Shown: positions 8,302 through 16,721, counted from the first letter of the stretch. The stretch: 64,000 nucleotides of DNA from Sphingopyxis sp. (GCA_016463225.1 JAEMRT010000016.1:1-64000); one strand, 5' to 3'. Notes: generated by a model from the sequence alone, not told the origin. Program-made: numbers and translations.

Positions 8302-10575
8302 TCAGAAACGGAAGCCGACTGCCACCCCGTAAGTCAGCGGAACGATCTCCTGTCGCGACTGCTTGAGCGCCGACAGGTTGGTGCCGATCACCTTGCGATT
8401 GGTCAGGTTTGCGCCGAAGAGGCGTATATAGACCGGCGTCCCTTCGGGCTCGAAGGTCACCGACGCGCCGAGCGAGTCATATTCATTGACCCGATCGAGC
8501 GGGCCGATGCCCACCTTGAATTCGTCCGTCCGGAAATAGCTGGCGCTGAGCTTCAGATCACCGACGCCTGCGATAGTCGTCGTATAATCCGCCCCCAGCG
8601 TGAACGACCATTTGGGGGCGAACAGGCCGCGCTGGCCCGATGCATCGACCACCGTCTGCGCGCCATTGCCCAGCGCATCGGGAAGGAAGGCGACGGCGTT
8701 GGGGAAGCTCTTATATTCGGCATCCATCAGCGTGGCGCTGGCACGCAGTTGGAGCCCACGCGCCGGCGCGACGACCAGATCCATGTCGAGGCCGTAGATG
8801 GTCTCGCTCGCCGCGTTCTGCAACTGCGTCGTGCCGCCCCCGCCGCCGCCCGCGACGATGATGTCGAGCTGGATGTTCGAATAGTCATAATAGAAGGCGG
8901 CAAGGTTCAATTGCACTTTGCGGTCGGCAAACTGGCTCTTGATCCCGATTTCATAGGCGTCGAGCTGTTCGGGGTTCACCGGCGTCTGGCCCGGGGTGAA
9001 ATCGTTCATGTTGAACGTTCCCGATTTGAAGCCCCGATTATAGCTCGCATAAGCCATCACGTCGGGCGCGAACTGCTGGTCGATCGCAAGACGCCATGTC
9101 AACTTGTTGAAGGTCTTCTCCAGCCCTGTATCACCCGTCAGCGGGATCAGCGCCGGCGAATAGAAGCCGGGCGCGATCTGGCCGATGCCTTGGACCGCGA
9201 AGTCATAGCCACGCTTTTCGCTGGTGTAGCGCAGGCCTGCGGTGATGTTAGTCGACGGCGTCACCGCCAGCGTCGCCTGCCCATAGCCGGCGATTGCCCG
9301 CGTCCGTCCTTCGGCAGTGACGCTCGTCGCGGTTCCGCCAGGTATCGCCGCGATCTCGGCAAAGCTCGCGTCAAAGGGTGCGTTCTGGATGATGTTCAGC
9401 GGCTCGATCTGCGCGGTGCCGTTGAAATAATAGGCTCCGAGCACCCATTGCAGTGAACCACTGCCCGTCGAAATCAGCTGGAGCTCCTGCGAAAAATCTT
9501 CGACGCCTTGAATCTCGTCGAAATAGAAAAATTCGGCCGAGGTCCCGTCATAGTCCAGCTTGGTGACCACTGTCGTTTCGACATAGCCTGTGATCGAGAC
9601 AAGATCGACGCCGGGGAACGAATAGCGGACCTTCCCTGTCGCGCGGAAGGCTTCGACCCCGAACAGGTTCGGACTGCCCTGATATTGATAGACATCCGGG
9701 TCGAACGTGCCGCCAAAGAAGCTGCCCACCGGAGTCGTGCCGGGCACCGGATTCAGGTTCGAAATCAAGTTGGTGGTGTCGCGGTCCATATACATGGCGC
9801 CGAGAGTGATTTCCAGATCGTCGGTTGGCCGGAACAGCAGCTTCGCATCGACGCTGTCGCCATTGGTGCCGCCGAATTTGCCCGGATAGGCCGTGCCGGT
9901 GTTGCGCGCGAAATCGCCGCCGCCAGTGTGCATATAGCTTGCGTGGAACGCAACCTTGTCGCCCGCGATCGGTCCGGTGACATAAGCCTTCGCCACCCAC
10001 TGGTCGAAGCGGCCATAGGAGACCTCGCCGGACGCGCCAAAATCGAAGTCGGGCTGGCGGGTAACGATGTTGATCGCGCCGCCCGTAGCGTTGCGACCGA
10101 ACAGCGTGCCCTGGGGTCCCTTGAGCACCTCCAACCGCTCGATCGAGTTGAATTCCAGGACATTTGCCGATTTGTCGGATTGATAGACCCCGTCGATATA
10201 GACCGCGATTGAGCTATCGTTGCCGGTCGCGGGCGAGTTCGATCCGACGCCGCGGATATAGGGAATGAAGAAGCTGTTGGCCGCTGTCGGCGACGTAGTC
10301 ACCCCCGGCGCGATGCGCGGCAGGTCGAGGCTGTTGAGCAACCCCGCCGTTTCGATCTGCGCCGGCTGGATCGTCGTGACCGCGATCGGCACATCCTGCA
10401 ATCGTTCCTCGCGCCGCTGGGCGGTGACGATGATTTCGCTGACGCCCCCATCCTCGGATTGCGTTGCCGCGGCGGGGGTTTGCTGCTGCGCCCAAGCCGC
10501 GGCCATGGGCGAAGACGAGGCCGCAAGCAACAAGGCGAACCGTGCGGGGAACCCGCGCGCAATCGACCGAACCAT
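8302..10575 (-). CDS. TonB-dependent outer-membrane receptor, second copy
   Basis: 757 residues from the ATG at 10575, preceded by GGGAGGGATAT; the open frame continues upstream to 10833 but that part overlaps the P450 3' end and lacks receptor features. Signal peptide ends near AAAWAQ, then EIIVTAQRREERLQDVPIAV (TonB-box/plug), IERLEVLKGPQGTLFG plug motif, and a barrel finishing in GFRF. It is similar in plan to the 5585-7963 receptor and convergent with it. It follows the P450 gene on the same strand with a 124-bp gap, suggesting uptake and oxidation of related substrates. Confidence 0.93.
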   Translation of the reverse strand: MVRSIARGFPARFALLLAASSSPMAAAWAQQQTPAAATQSEDGGVSEIIVTAQRREERLQDVPIAVTTIQPAQIETAGLLNSLDLPRIAPGVTTSPTAANSFFIPYIRGVGSNSPATGNDSSIAVYIDGVYQSDKSANVLEFNSIERLEVLKGPQGTLFGRNATGGAINIVTRQPDFDFGASGEVSYGRFDQWVAKAYVTGPIAGDKVAFHASYMHTGGGDFARNTGTAYPGKFGGTNGDSVDAKLLFRPTDDLEITLGAMYMDRDTTNLISNLNPVPGTTPVGSFFGGTFDPDVYQYQGSPNLFGVEAFRATGKVRYSFPGVDLVSITGYVETTVVTKLDYDGTSAEFFYFDEIQGVEDFSQELQLISTGSGSLQWVLGAYYFNGTAQIEPLNIIQNAPFDASFAEIAAIPGGTATSVTAEGRTRAIAGYGQATLAVTPSTNITAGLRYTSEKRGYDFAVQGIGQIAPGFYSPALIPLTGDTGLEKTFNKLTWRLAIDQQFAPDVMAYASYNRGFKSGTFNMNDFTPGQTPVNPEQLDAYEIGIKSQFADRKVQLNLAAFYYDYSNIQLDIIVAGGGGGGTTQLQNAASETIYGLDMDLVVAPARGLQLRASATLMDAEYKSFPNAVAFLPDALGNGAQTVVDASGQRGLFAPKWSFTLGADYTTTIAGVGDLKLSASYFRTDEFKVGIGPLDRVNEYDSLGASVTFEPEGTPVYIRLFGANLTNRKVIGTNLSALKQSRQEIVPLTYGVAVGFRF

Positions 10576-10699
10576 ATATCCCTCCCAAAATCTTATCATT
10601 GGAGGCTGAAAGCTATGGGGCGTTCCGTCTTCGCTCAAACCAATATTCATTGACCGATCATGCCCTAGGCTCATGCGTACGCGGCGGCGCCGCGATGCC

Positions 10700-11980
10700 T
10701 CAGGCCGCGGCCTGCGATGATGTGATTTGGGACCCCGCGCGAAAGCGGATCGGCATATGCTTGATTCCCCAGAAGAGGTTCGAACTTGCCCACTCGACCG
10801 GGCCCGCGAGCTCGATCTGGTCCATGCTACCAAGGATCGCGTCCAGCATCACTGCCATGTCGAGCCGCGCCAGATGCGCGCCTAGGCAGAAATGCTTGCC
10901 GATCGCGAAACCCAGATGCGGATTGGGCGTGCGGCGGACGTCGAACGTTTCGGGATCACTGAACGCCGCCGGATCGCGGTTGGCGGCATGAAACCAAATC
11001 ACCGCCCAGTCGCCCTTGCGCATCATCTGCCCGCCGACTTCGACATCCTCGGTCACGGTGCGCAGCGTATGCGTCAGCGGGGCGCTGAAGCGGACGAACT
11101 CGTCAATGGCGCCTCGCAGGGCGGCCGGGTCGTGGCGGTTGGCGCGCAGCCATTCGATCTGCGCCGGGTCCTTCAGCAGTTCCAGCAGCCCGACGCTCAT
11201 TGACGAGCGCGTCGTCTCGTGCCCAGCGGCAAAGAACATCAGGCCGTTGAAGCCGATCTGCGTCTCGGTCAGCGGTTGGCCATCGATCTCCGCTTGGACG
11301 AGTGCCGTCAACAGGTCGTCGCGCGCCGCGCCGCGCCGCTCCTCGGCCAGTTCGACGACGCTACGCATGATGTTCGAGACGCCGAAGGTGCTGGTTTCTA
11401 CCGGCGTACCCATAGCGAATTCGGGATCCTCTGGCGCCGCCATCATATTGTTCCAGAGGTAGAAATCGTCCCAGCGTTCGCGTGGTACCCCCATGATCGC
11501 GGCGATTACCGCGGTGGGCAGGCGACCGGCGTATTCGGTCGTGAAATCACATGTCCCGCGTGGAAGAATATCGGCAAGAATCTCGTCGCTGACGTTGCGG
11601 ACCAGCGCTTCCAGCCCGTTTACGCTTTGCGACGTAAAGCGGGTCGAGAAATAGCGGCGAAGCGCGTTGTGTGGTTGCCCGTCCATCGTCGCGAGTTGCT
11701 GGGCGCTCTGCGCGAGCTGCGTGAACAGCGAGGCTTCGGGATCCTCGAACTCGGGGCCCATCGGCAGGTTGGCGCCCGCGTGCTGGACGCTGAAGATACG
11801 GTTGTCGTTCATCAACACGAATTTCGCGTCGGCATGGCGCGTTACCGACCAGAATTTCTTCGCGAGCCGACCCTCGGTCCAGTGAACGGGATCCTCGCTT
11901 CGGAGCCGGCGCCAGATCGCATGGGGATCGCCACTCCCAAAAAAGGCGGGATCGGTGAGGTTAATGTCGTCTTGGCTCAT
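10700..11980 (-). CDS. Cytochrome P450 (bacterial class I type)
   Basis: 426 residues, soluble P450 without membrane anchor. The I-helix oxygen-binding motif is AGHETT (252-257), the K-helix pair is Glu294/Arg297 (EFVR), and the heme loop is GFAIGKHFCLG with axial Cys365. It inserts one oxygen atom into a hydrophobic substrate and needs ferredoxin and ferredoxin reductase, which are not in this window. ATG at 11980 is preceded by GGAG on the minus strand. The region is divergent from the crotonase at 12126. The family resembles CYP enzymes acting on terpenoids or steroids, but that assignment is not possible from motifs alone. Confidence 0.93.
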   Translation of the reverse strand: MSQDDINLTDPAFFGSGDPHAIWRRLRSEDPVHWTEGRLAKKFWSVTRHADAKFVLMNDNRIFSVQHAGANLPMGPEFEDPEASLFTQLAQSAQQLATMDGQPHNALRRYFSTRFTSQSVNGLEALVRNVSDEILADILPRGTCDFTTEYAGRLPTAVIAAIMGVPRERWDDFYLWNNMMAAPEDPEFAMGTPVETSTFGVSNIMRSVVELAEERRGAARDDLLTALVQAEIDGQPLTETQIGFNGLMFFAAGHETTRSSMSVGLLELLKDPAQIEWLRANRHDPAALRGAIDEFVRFSAPLTHTLRTVTEDVEVGGQMMRKGDWAVIWFHAANRDPAAFSDPETFDVRRTPNPHLGFAIGKHFCLGAHLARLDMAVMLDAILGSMDQIELAGPVEWASSNLFWGIKHMPIRFRAGSQITSSQAAA

Positions 11981-12125
11981 CGGGCGCTCTCCACCGCGGC
12001 CCCTTTGACCGCTATTTTACCTGCAAGCTAGGGTCGCTCGCGCCGGGCGGCCAGAGCAGAATTTCTCATGCCCGCATCAGCAAAGCCGGTTGGCGTGGCC
12101 GCGTCGCACGGCGCAGAAAAGAATC

Positions 12126-12893
12126 ATGGAAGCATCTATTCGATCCGAACGGCGTGGCCCGATCCTGCTGATCACGATTGACCGTCCGGCCGTGCGCAAT
12201 GCGATAGATGGCAATACCGCGCGGGCGCTGACCGCCGCGATCGACATGTTCGATGCCGACGGATCATTGTTCATCGCCGTCCTGACCGGAGAAGGGGGTC
12301 ATTTCTGCGCGGGCGCCGATCTCTACGCGGCGGCGCGTGACGGGCACAGCGGATCGCGCACTGAACGCGGGCCAATGGGAATGTGCGAACGCCCGCCCGC
12401 CAAGCCGATGATCGCGGCAATCGAGGGTGTCGCCGCGGGTGGCGGCTTCGAGATGGCGCTGGCCTGCGACCTCATCGTGGCGGCGGAGGATGCCCGGATG
12501 GGTCTTCCCGAGGTACGTTACAATCTGGTCGCCACCGGCGGCGGCCTGCTCCGCCTCCCGCGCCGGCTGCCGCAGGGTCTGGCAACAGAAGTGGCGCTGA
12601 CCGGCGCACTCTATCCGGCCGCCTTCTTTTACACGCATGGCTTGGTCAATCGGCTCGCGGCGACCGGCCAGGCGCTGGTGGAGGCCATGGCATTAGCCGA
12701 ACAGATAACGGCCAACGGCCCAACGGCGCTTGCCGCGACCGCAGCGATCCTGCGCGCCGCACCGAATTGGCAGGGGGACGTCTGCTGGGAACGCCAGCGG
12801 ACAATCGCTCAGCCGGCACTCGAGGCAGAGGATCGCCAGGAAGGCGTCCGCGCCTTTGTCGAGAAGAGGCGCCCCGTTTGGAAAGGGCGTTGA
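12126..12893 (+). CDS. Enoyl-CoA hydratase (crotonase superfamily)
   Basis: 255 residues. Both hydratase glutamates are in place with the expected 20-residue spacing: Glu109 in AAGGGFEMALACD and Glu129 in MGLPEVR. The first oxyanion segment is GGHFCAGADL. It would add water to 2-enoyl-CoA in side-chain or fatty-acid beta-oxidation. ATG at 12126 is preferred over 12090 because homology (NRPxxRNA-like DRPAVRNAI) begins shortly after it; the ribosome site is weak. It is divergent from the P450 gene, so both may answer to one regulator. Confidence 0.88.
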   Translation: MEASIRSERRGPILLITIDRPAVRNAIDGNTARALTAAIDMFDADGSLFIAVLTGEGGHFCAGADLYAAARDGHSGSRTERGPMGMCERPPAKPMIAAIEGVAAGGGFEMALACDLIVAAEDARMGLPEVRYNLVATGGGLLRLPRRLPQGLATEVALTGALYPAAFFYTHGLVNRLAATGQALVEAMALAEQITANGPTALAATAAILRAAPNWQGDVCWERQRTIAQPALEAEDRQEGVRAFVEKRRPVWKGR

Positions 12894-13254
12894 GGAACGG
12901 GTTGGGTTCGGACTAAGTGCTCGGACTGCGATAGATTGGTCTGCGCAAGTGCCGGGACTTTCGCATCAAATAGGCGCCGGGCCAGATGAGCCGTGTTTGC
13001 ACTCCATCACGCGACATCATCCTTCCCACACGAGGAAAGAAGACGAAACAGCTGCGCCACTCGTAATCGTCGCTAAGGTCTGGATTGCGCAAGATCATGG
13101 ATCGTTGCTTTCGATATGGCCTCCGAGGCACCGGGATCGTGATCATCAGGAAAGGGGGGTGTGGATACCGCTTCGATCGTTGCTCGTTCATCAAATGGCG
13201 GCTGCACGTCTCGCGCTGCCTACCTCCCTTCCGCGCCTCGCCGAGCCGCACGCA
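12894..13254. other. Intergenic stretch, no gene recognised
   Basis: 361 bp between the crotonase stop and the PilZ gene stop (convergent). A minus-strand frame of 112 residues at 12913-13251 has R/P-rich, shadow-like composition and no recognisable domain or ribosome site. I see no clear terminator. Confidence 0.5.
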
Positions 13255-13893
13255 TTATTGCCGAAGGATTGCGATGCTCTCCAAAGTAGCGCGATCGAGT
13301 TGCTGGGTGAACCAGAGACCCCCGCGCTGACCCCGCGACCAACGCACAAGCGCCCGGCGCCGCAGTTCGCCGCCGGGGAGAACCAACTCGACCTCGGTGC
13401 CAGGATCGAGCACGCCGTCATAGCGGAAGCCGGCGCCATGCTGAGAGATGTCGATAAGGTCGATCGGACGAGAGTCGTTGCGTAGCGCAATGATTGCCTT
13501 GGCCTCGACAGGGAGGCGGAGTGCCCGATAACCCTCTCCACGCTGTTCATCGGCGAGCCTACGTAACACTACAGCGGCGTCGATCGGCCCATCAAAAGCC
13601 ACACCGCAGCGACCGCGCTCAGCCCAGATAATCGTGCCACGCAGGGTCGTGGTCTCGGACAGTGAAATGTCCAGAGTTTCCCCGACCGTGGCCTTGATAT
13701 CGGCGGCGAGCATCAGCCCGTCGTTTGATATATTGCGCACGCGCCATAGGCCGACATCGTCCACGCGCTGCACGCGTGCAATCCGGCACACCGTCCGATA
13801 GCGTTCCGATCCGCGCCGATTGTTTTTGGCCACAACATCGATGCCGTCGATGCGCTGTGTATCCGCTGTATCGGGGTAGCTGCTGCTCTCCAT
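13255..13893 (-). CDS. Tandem PilZ-domain protein (putative c-di-GMP effector)
   Basis: About 212 residues with two PilZ-like modules. The first has NRRGSERYRT (about 25-34; RxxxR pattern) and then RNISNDGLML (53-62; the NxSxxG motif). The second begins GYRALRLPVEAKA (121-133) and has LIDISQHGAGFR (146-157). PilZ domains bind cyclic di-GMP and pass the signal to partners; the first module has the better binding motif, the second is partly degenerate. ATG at 13893 has AAGGA at good spacing; 13902 and 13944 are alternatives. No enzyme domain or membrane segment is seen, so it likely acts by protein contact. Confidence 0.8.
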   Translation of the reverse strand: MESSSYPDTADTQRIDGIDVVAKNNRRGSERYRTVCRIARVQRVDDVGLWRVRNISNDGLMLAADIKATVGETLDISLSETTTLRGTIIWAERGRCGVAFDGPIDAAVVLRRLADEQRGEGYRALRLPVEAKAIIALRNDSRPIDLIDISQHGAGFRYDGVLDPGTEVELVLPGGELRRRALVRWSRGQRGGLWFTQQLDRATLESIAILRQ

Positions 13894-14101
13894 CTGGCCC
13901 ATCCTTTTACGGAGTGCGGGTTCGATCGAAGTAGAACCGCGCACGATCGCCGGGCTTCATGCTCGACGCCGACATCTTCACGGCCCTCCCACGGGTCACG
14001 AAAGATTGATGCGGTCCTAAGGGATTTCCTATATCAAGTTTCCGTTACGGCAAGCTTAATTTTTTGGCATTATCGCTCGGCGCGTCGGGCGGTGGTTTCC
14101 G

Positions 14102-14296
14102 TTAGTCGAGCTCGACTGGATCCCGAAGTTTGATCTCTGGCGCCTCAGTGTCGCCCTTCGAGCTTGGCAGTTCGGTTGTTTCGCTTGCCCCGATCTCGCC
14201 GGACGGCGTCGTTGACTGATCCTGAGCTTGGATTTCCTCGCTGCAACCCGATAGGGCCAGAACGATTGGTACTGCGATCAAAAGTCTCGATTGCAT
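14102..14296 (-). CDS. Small lipoprotein
   Basis: 64 residues: MQSRLLIAVPIVLALSGC is a signal peptide with a LSGC lipobox (Cys18), followed by a short acidic, Ser/Thr/Glu-rich tail with no fold signature. GGGAGGCGGGAAA directly precedes ATG on the minus strand, a strong ribosome site that supports a real gene. Function unknown; it could be a small outer-membrane lipoprotein. It lies between the PilZ gene and the mobile-element scar at 14.65 kb. Confidence 0.7.
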   Translation of the reverse strand: MQSRLLIAVPIVLALSGCSEEIQAQDQSTTPSGEIGASETTELPSSKGDTEAPEIKLRDPVELD

Positions 14297-14648
14297 TTTC
14301 CCGCCTCCCCGAAAATGCTCCGCTGTTGCAGTCGAGCAACGGCATTACTTTCGAATCCGCAAACTCACAGTTAGTTCTAAGAGAGGCTCTAAAATCTGCC
14401 GCGGGAATGTTTCAAAAACTGAAACGGTCCTTGAGAAGTCGCCGCTGAGCTAGCCCGGAGAAGAGATTTTTGCGCATGGGGGGCGACAAGACGTAAAAAT
14501 GAAGCGCCCCTTGACGGCCGCGTGGCATTTGTATCGCGATTTGTATCGCGAAAATTCTTGAGCTCTGGAAACGGTTGGTTTAGAATCGAGAAATCCGCAG
14601 AAATCTGCGGCTTTCGGCTTGGCTGTGGTCAAGAATTTTTGCTTGCGA
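14297..14648. other. AT-rich intergenic stretch bordering the integration scar
   Basis: 352 bp without a supported gene. It holds a perfect 12-bp tandem repeat TTTGTATCGCGA (14528-14539 and 14540-14551) and the inverted repeat CCGCAGA-AA-TCTGCGG (14595-14610). Such short repeats next to a tRNA end resemble recombinase arm sites, but this is only suggestive. Confidence 0.45.
14528..14551. repeat. 12-bp tandem direct repeat
   Basis: TTTGTATCGCGA is present twice head to tail with no mismatch. It is about 100 bp from the tRNA-Gln fragment and could be an integrase arm-binding site or a chance microsatellite. Confidence 0.6.
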
Positions 14649-14698
14649 GCGGCTTTTGATGCCGCCATTCGCAGGTTCGAATCCTGCCGCCCCAGCCA
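14649..14698 (+). pseudogene. 3' half of tRNA-Gln(UUG), 5' half missing
   Basis: GCGGC-TTTTGAT-GCCGC forms the anticodon arm with anticodon TTG (14656-14658), a five-base variable loop follows, GCAGG-TTCGAAT-CCTGC is a perfect T arm, and CGCCCCA-G-CCA is the acceptor 3' strand with discriminator G and encoded CCA. The matching 5' acceptor TGGGGCG and the D arm are not found in the preceding bases, so this is a fragment. It is the expected product of integration or excision at a tRNA gene. Confidence 0.8.
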
Positions 14699-14707
14699 GC
14701 CGGTGCT
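14683..14707. repeat. 25-bp direct repeat, left copy (att-like)
   Basis: Starts in the T-arm 3' strand of the tRNA-Gln fragment and runs 9 bp past CCA. An identical 25-mer occurs at 16722-16746. Together they bracket about 2.04 kb of mobile-element debris. Confidence 0.8.
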
Positions 14708-14899
14708 TCCAGAGCGTCCCACAGGCGCTCGACACGTCTCAATCAAATCAATGAAAACAATGATTTATATTGAGACGAGATCGCGTTTCGGCTCAGGCGC
14801 TGCCCTTGCAGCTCGCCCCATTTTTACCCAAATTGTTGGTAGCGATTTGCTCCTACCAACAAGTTTCAACGCTCGGGATCTGAACCCGTTCGCGTGGGG

Positions 14900-15090
14900 A
14901 AAGGCGAGGAGAAAATCGCTCGCCTTGCTGGCTTGGCTCGCGGCGCGGAAGATCGCCTTCTCGTCATCGCGAAGCACCGAGAGCCACGATTCGATATAGT
15001 CCGAATGCCGCACGGTCGGCGCAATGCTGAGCGAAGCGCAGATGAACGCCGCCGCCATCTCGGCGAGAAGTCCTCCTCGGCATAAGCCCC
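14900..15090 (-). pseudogene. ArdC-type antirestriction protein, C-terminal remnant, frameshifted
   Basis: Minus-strand reading gives GAYAEED in one frame and then LLAEMAAAFICAS, SDYIESWLSVLRDD, KAIFRAASQASKASDFLLAF in the next frame, matching the C-terminal zincin-like metallopeptidase part of ArdC/DUF1738 proteins. A one-base slip lies near 15072-15078. The catalytic HExxH region and N-terminal ssDNA-binding domain are absent. ArdC proteins protect incoming plasmids and integrative elements from restriction, so this fragment marks a former conjugative element. Confidence 0.7.
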
Positions 15091-15148
15091 GCGCCACCGG
15101 AGCGGCGCGGGGTGGAAGTCCGACATTAATTGTCGGGATTCCAGATGA

Positions 15149-15490
15149 TCGCGTAAACGTCTTCGCTGTCCTGCCCGGCGTCGCATCCAGTATCTGCTCG
15201 CCAAGCACGTCCGGACGGCACGTGCGCATTGCCCATCCCTGCGCCACAAGCGGGTATCGCCGCATGTCCTCCGGCACACCGCGGCGATGGAACTGCTCCA
15301 GGCAGGTGTCGACCTTTCGGTGATCGCGCTGTGGCTCGGACATGAGTCGATCCTGACGACGCAGACCTATCTCCATGCCCATATCGCGCTAAAGACCGCC
15401 GCGCTCGCCAAGCTCCAGCCGCATAATCTGAAGCGACACGGGCGGTTCGAGCCGGAGGATCGGTTGCTGGCATTTCTCGACGCGCTATAG
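15149..15490 (+). pseudogene. Tyrosine recombinase, C-terminal remnant
   Basis: The open frame begins after a TGA at 15146 and ends in TAG at 15490. It reads IQYLLAKHVRTARAH, RVSPHVLRHTAAMELLQAG (HxLRH box), WLGHESILTTQTYLHA (second His and the nucleophilic Tyr) and a tail. The first catalytic Arg, core-binding and N-terminal domains are missing, so it cannot be active alone. The tail resembles recombinases carried by transposable recombinase-trio elements rather than XerC/D. It sits directly against the ArdC remnant, on the other strand. Confidence 0.8.
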
Positions 15491-15508
15491 TCGACGCCGC
15501 CACAGCGA

Positions 15509-16414
15509 TCAGAGGTCGGCCTTCTGCCGGAGACCATCGAGCCATTCGCGCGACACAGTTTCCACCGTGTCGCGCAGCATGGTGACCGCTGATTTGATCG
15601 CCTGCAGATCGTCGTTGTCGATGGCGTACGCGGCCGAGTAGCGCGCCTCGACATAAGCGCGCTTCGCCAGCTCGAAGCGTCGCCGATCGACCTTCGTCGC
15701 CCTCGGCCACGCCTCGACGAGCCGCGGTTCGCGGTCCTCGGCCAGCGAGCGCAAAAACTTCAGATTATGCGAACGCGGAACATACTGGCTGCGCACCAAC
15801 AAGAAGCAGGTATAGGCTCGCTCGGCAGCCTGATGCAGCGTAAACGCCGCATCGTTGTGATGCCCCTTGCGGATATAAAAATCGGCACCTTCGATCGCGG
15901 TATCGATCTTGCTAAGCCAGTCCGCAAAATAGCCGCTCGCCATTTCATAGGCATCGGTCGCTGTCAGCGGCATTGGAGTGGCCAGTTCGCTTCCGGGAAG
16001 ATCGTATAGCACGACCCCGTCACGCGCGATGTCGACCCAAAAATATTCGCCGCGCGTCAGCCCGCGGTTCACCTCGTCGAGTGTGTGAACGATGATGTTC
16101 ACCGGGCGTGTGATCGCGGGATCGCGCAGGATTTTGTCCTCCGCGACATACCAATAATCCGCGATCTCGGTGAGGTCGGCGTGGCTGACGATGATCAACA
16201 GATCATAGTCCGACTGATAGCCATTCTCGGGCTCATCGACCCAGTCGCCCCGCGCATAGCTGCCGAACAGGACGATCTTCCGGACCTTGCCGTTCTTCTT
16301 CCACGGCTGCGTCGAACGCGAGATCGCGACGGAAAATTCGTCCAGCAAAACCCGCGTCGTTCGCGCCAGTTCTTCCTGCTGTGCCGGCGGAAGATGATCG
16401 ACATCGTTTCTCAT
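15509..16414 (-). CDS. Nucleotidyltransferase-HEPN fusion protein (MNT/HEPN type)
   Basis: About 301 residues. The N-terminal half has the minimal nucleotidyltransferase signature: VLFGSYARGDW (Gly51, Ser52) and SDYDLLIIV (Asp69, Asp71), a GSx(n)DxD motif with a longer than usual linker. The C-terminal half (about 155-290) is HEPN-like: AAFTLHQAAERAYTCFLLV ... SHNLKFLRSLAE. The canonical RNase motif Rx4-6H is not exact (nearest is R, seven residues, H). Separate MNT and HEPN proteins form antitoxin-toxin pairs in which the MNT AMPylates the toxin; fused versions are found on islands with unknown role. ATG at 16414 or GTG at 16417. It is the only intact gene between the tRNA-Gln repeats. Confidence 0.85.
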   Translation of the reverse strand: MRNDVDHLPPAQQEELARTTRVLLDEFSVAISRSTQPWKKNGKVRKIVLFGSYARGDWVDEPENGYQSDYDLLIIVSHADLTEIADYWYVAEDKILRDPAITRPVNIIVHTLDEVNRGLTRGEYFWVDIARDGVVLYDLPGSELATPMPLTATDAYEMASGYFADWLSKIDTAIEGADFYIRKGHHNDAAFTLHQAAERAYTCFLLVRSQYVPRSHNLKFLRSLAEDREPRLVEAWPRATKVDRRRFELAKRAYVEARYSAAYAIDNDDLQAIKSAVTMLRDTVETVSREWLDGLRQKADL

Positions 16415-16500
16415 CACCGGATTCTCGCCATCTTCTCGCCTCGTGGCAAGACCTCATTGCTGCCGATCGCTGTCGTTTGCCCCAGATCGGATGCTAAAAA

Positions 16501-16656
16501 CTATGCCGAGCCGATCACCGCAAAGTTACGGGAAAGCACCGTCTTGGGGTTGATCCCCAACTCTCGGCTCAGCGTCGCGAGCGTAGCTTGCGATCGCTGT
16601 ATTGCTGCTCTGACGGCGTGCGTGGTCGTGGCGCTCCCGTGACGTACTTGTCCCAT
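16501..16656 (-). pseudogene. IS481-family transposase, N-terminal remnant
   Basis: Minus-strand ATG at 16656 gives MGQVRHGSATTTHAVR, AAIQRSQATLATLSRELGIN and PKTV, the helix-turn-helix start of IS481-type transposases, then an unrelated tail and TAG at 16501. The DDE catalytic domain is missing. The sequence beyond the start, ending near 16712 with TGTTTGATCCCACGG on the minus strand, is a candidate IS left terminus, only about 10 bp inside nothing but the right 25-bp repeat. Confidence 0.7.
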
Positions 16657-16721
16657 ATGGCTTCCTTCCATTCCAACGAAAGGATCGCACCATCAAACCG
16701 TGGGATCAAACAGCTAAGCAA

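Noticed and set aside
12913-13251. Minus-strand frame of 112 residues
   Set aside because: No ribosome site, odd Arg/Pro-rich composition and no recognisable family; treated as non-coding.
14102-14296. Small peptide that could be a bacteriocin or RiPP precursor
   Set aside because: It has a clear lipoprotein signal and lipobox, and no modification or export genes adjoin it.
14450-14746. Minus-strand frame reading GRQDSNLRM
   Set aside because: This is the common artefact of translating the reverse of a tRNA 3' end; the sequence is the tRNA-Gln fragment.
16085-16642. Plus-strand frame antisense to the nucleotidyltransferase-HEPN gene
   Set aside because: Shadow of the real minus-strand gene; no domain.
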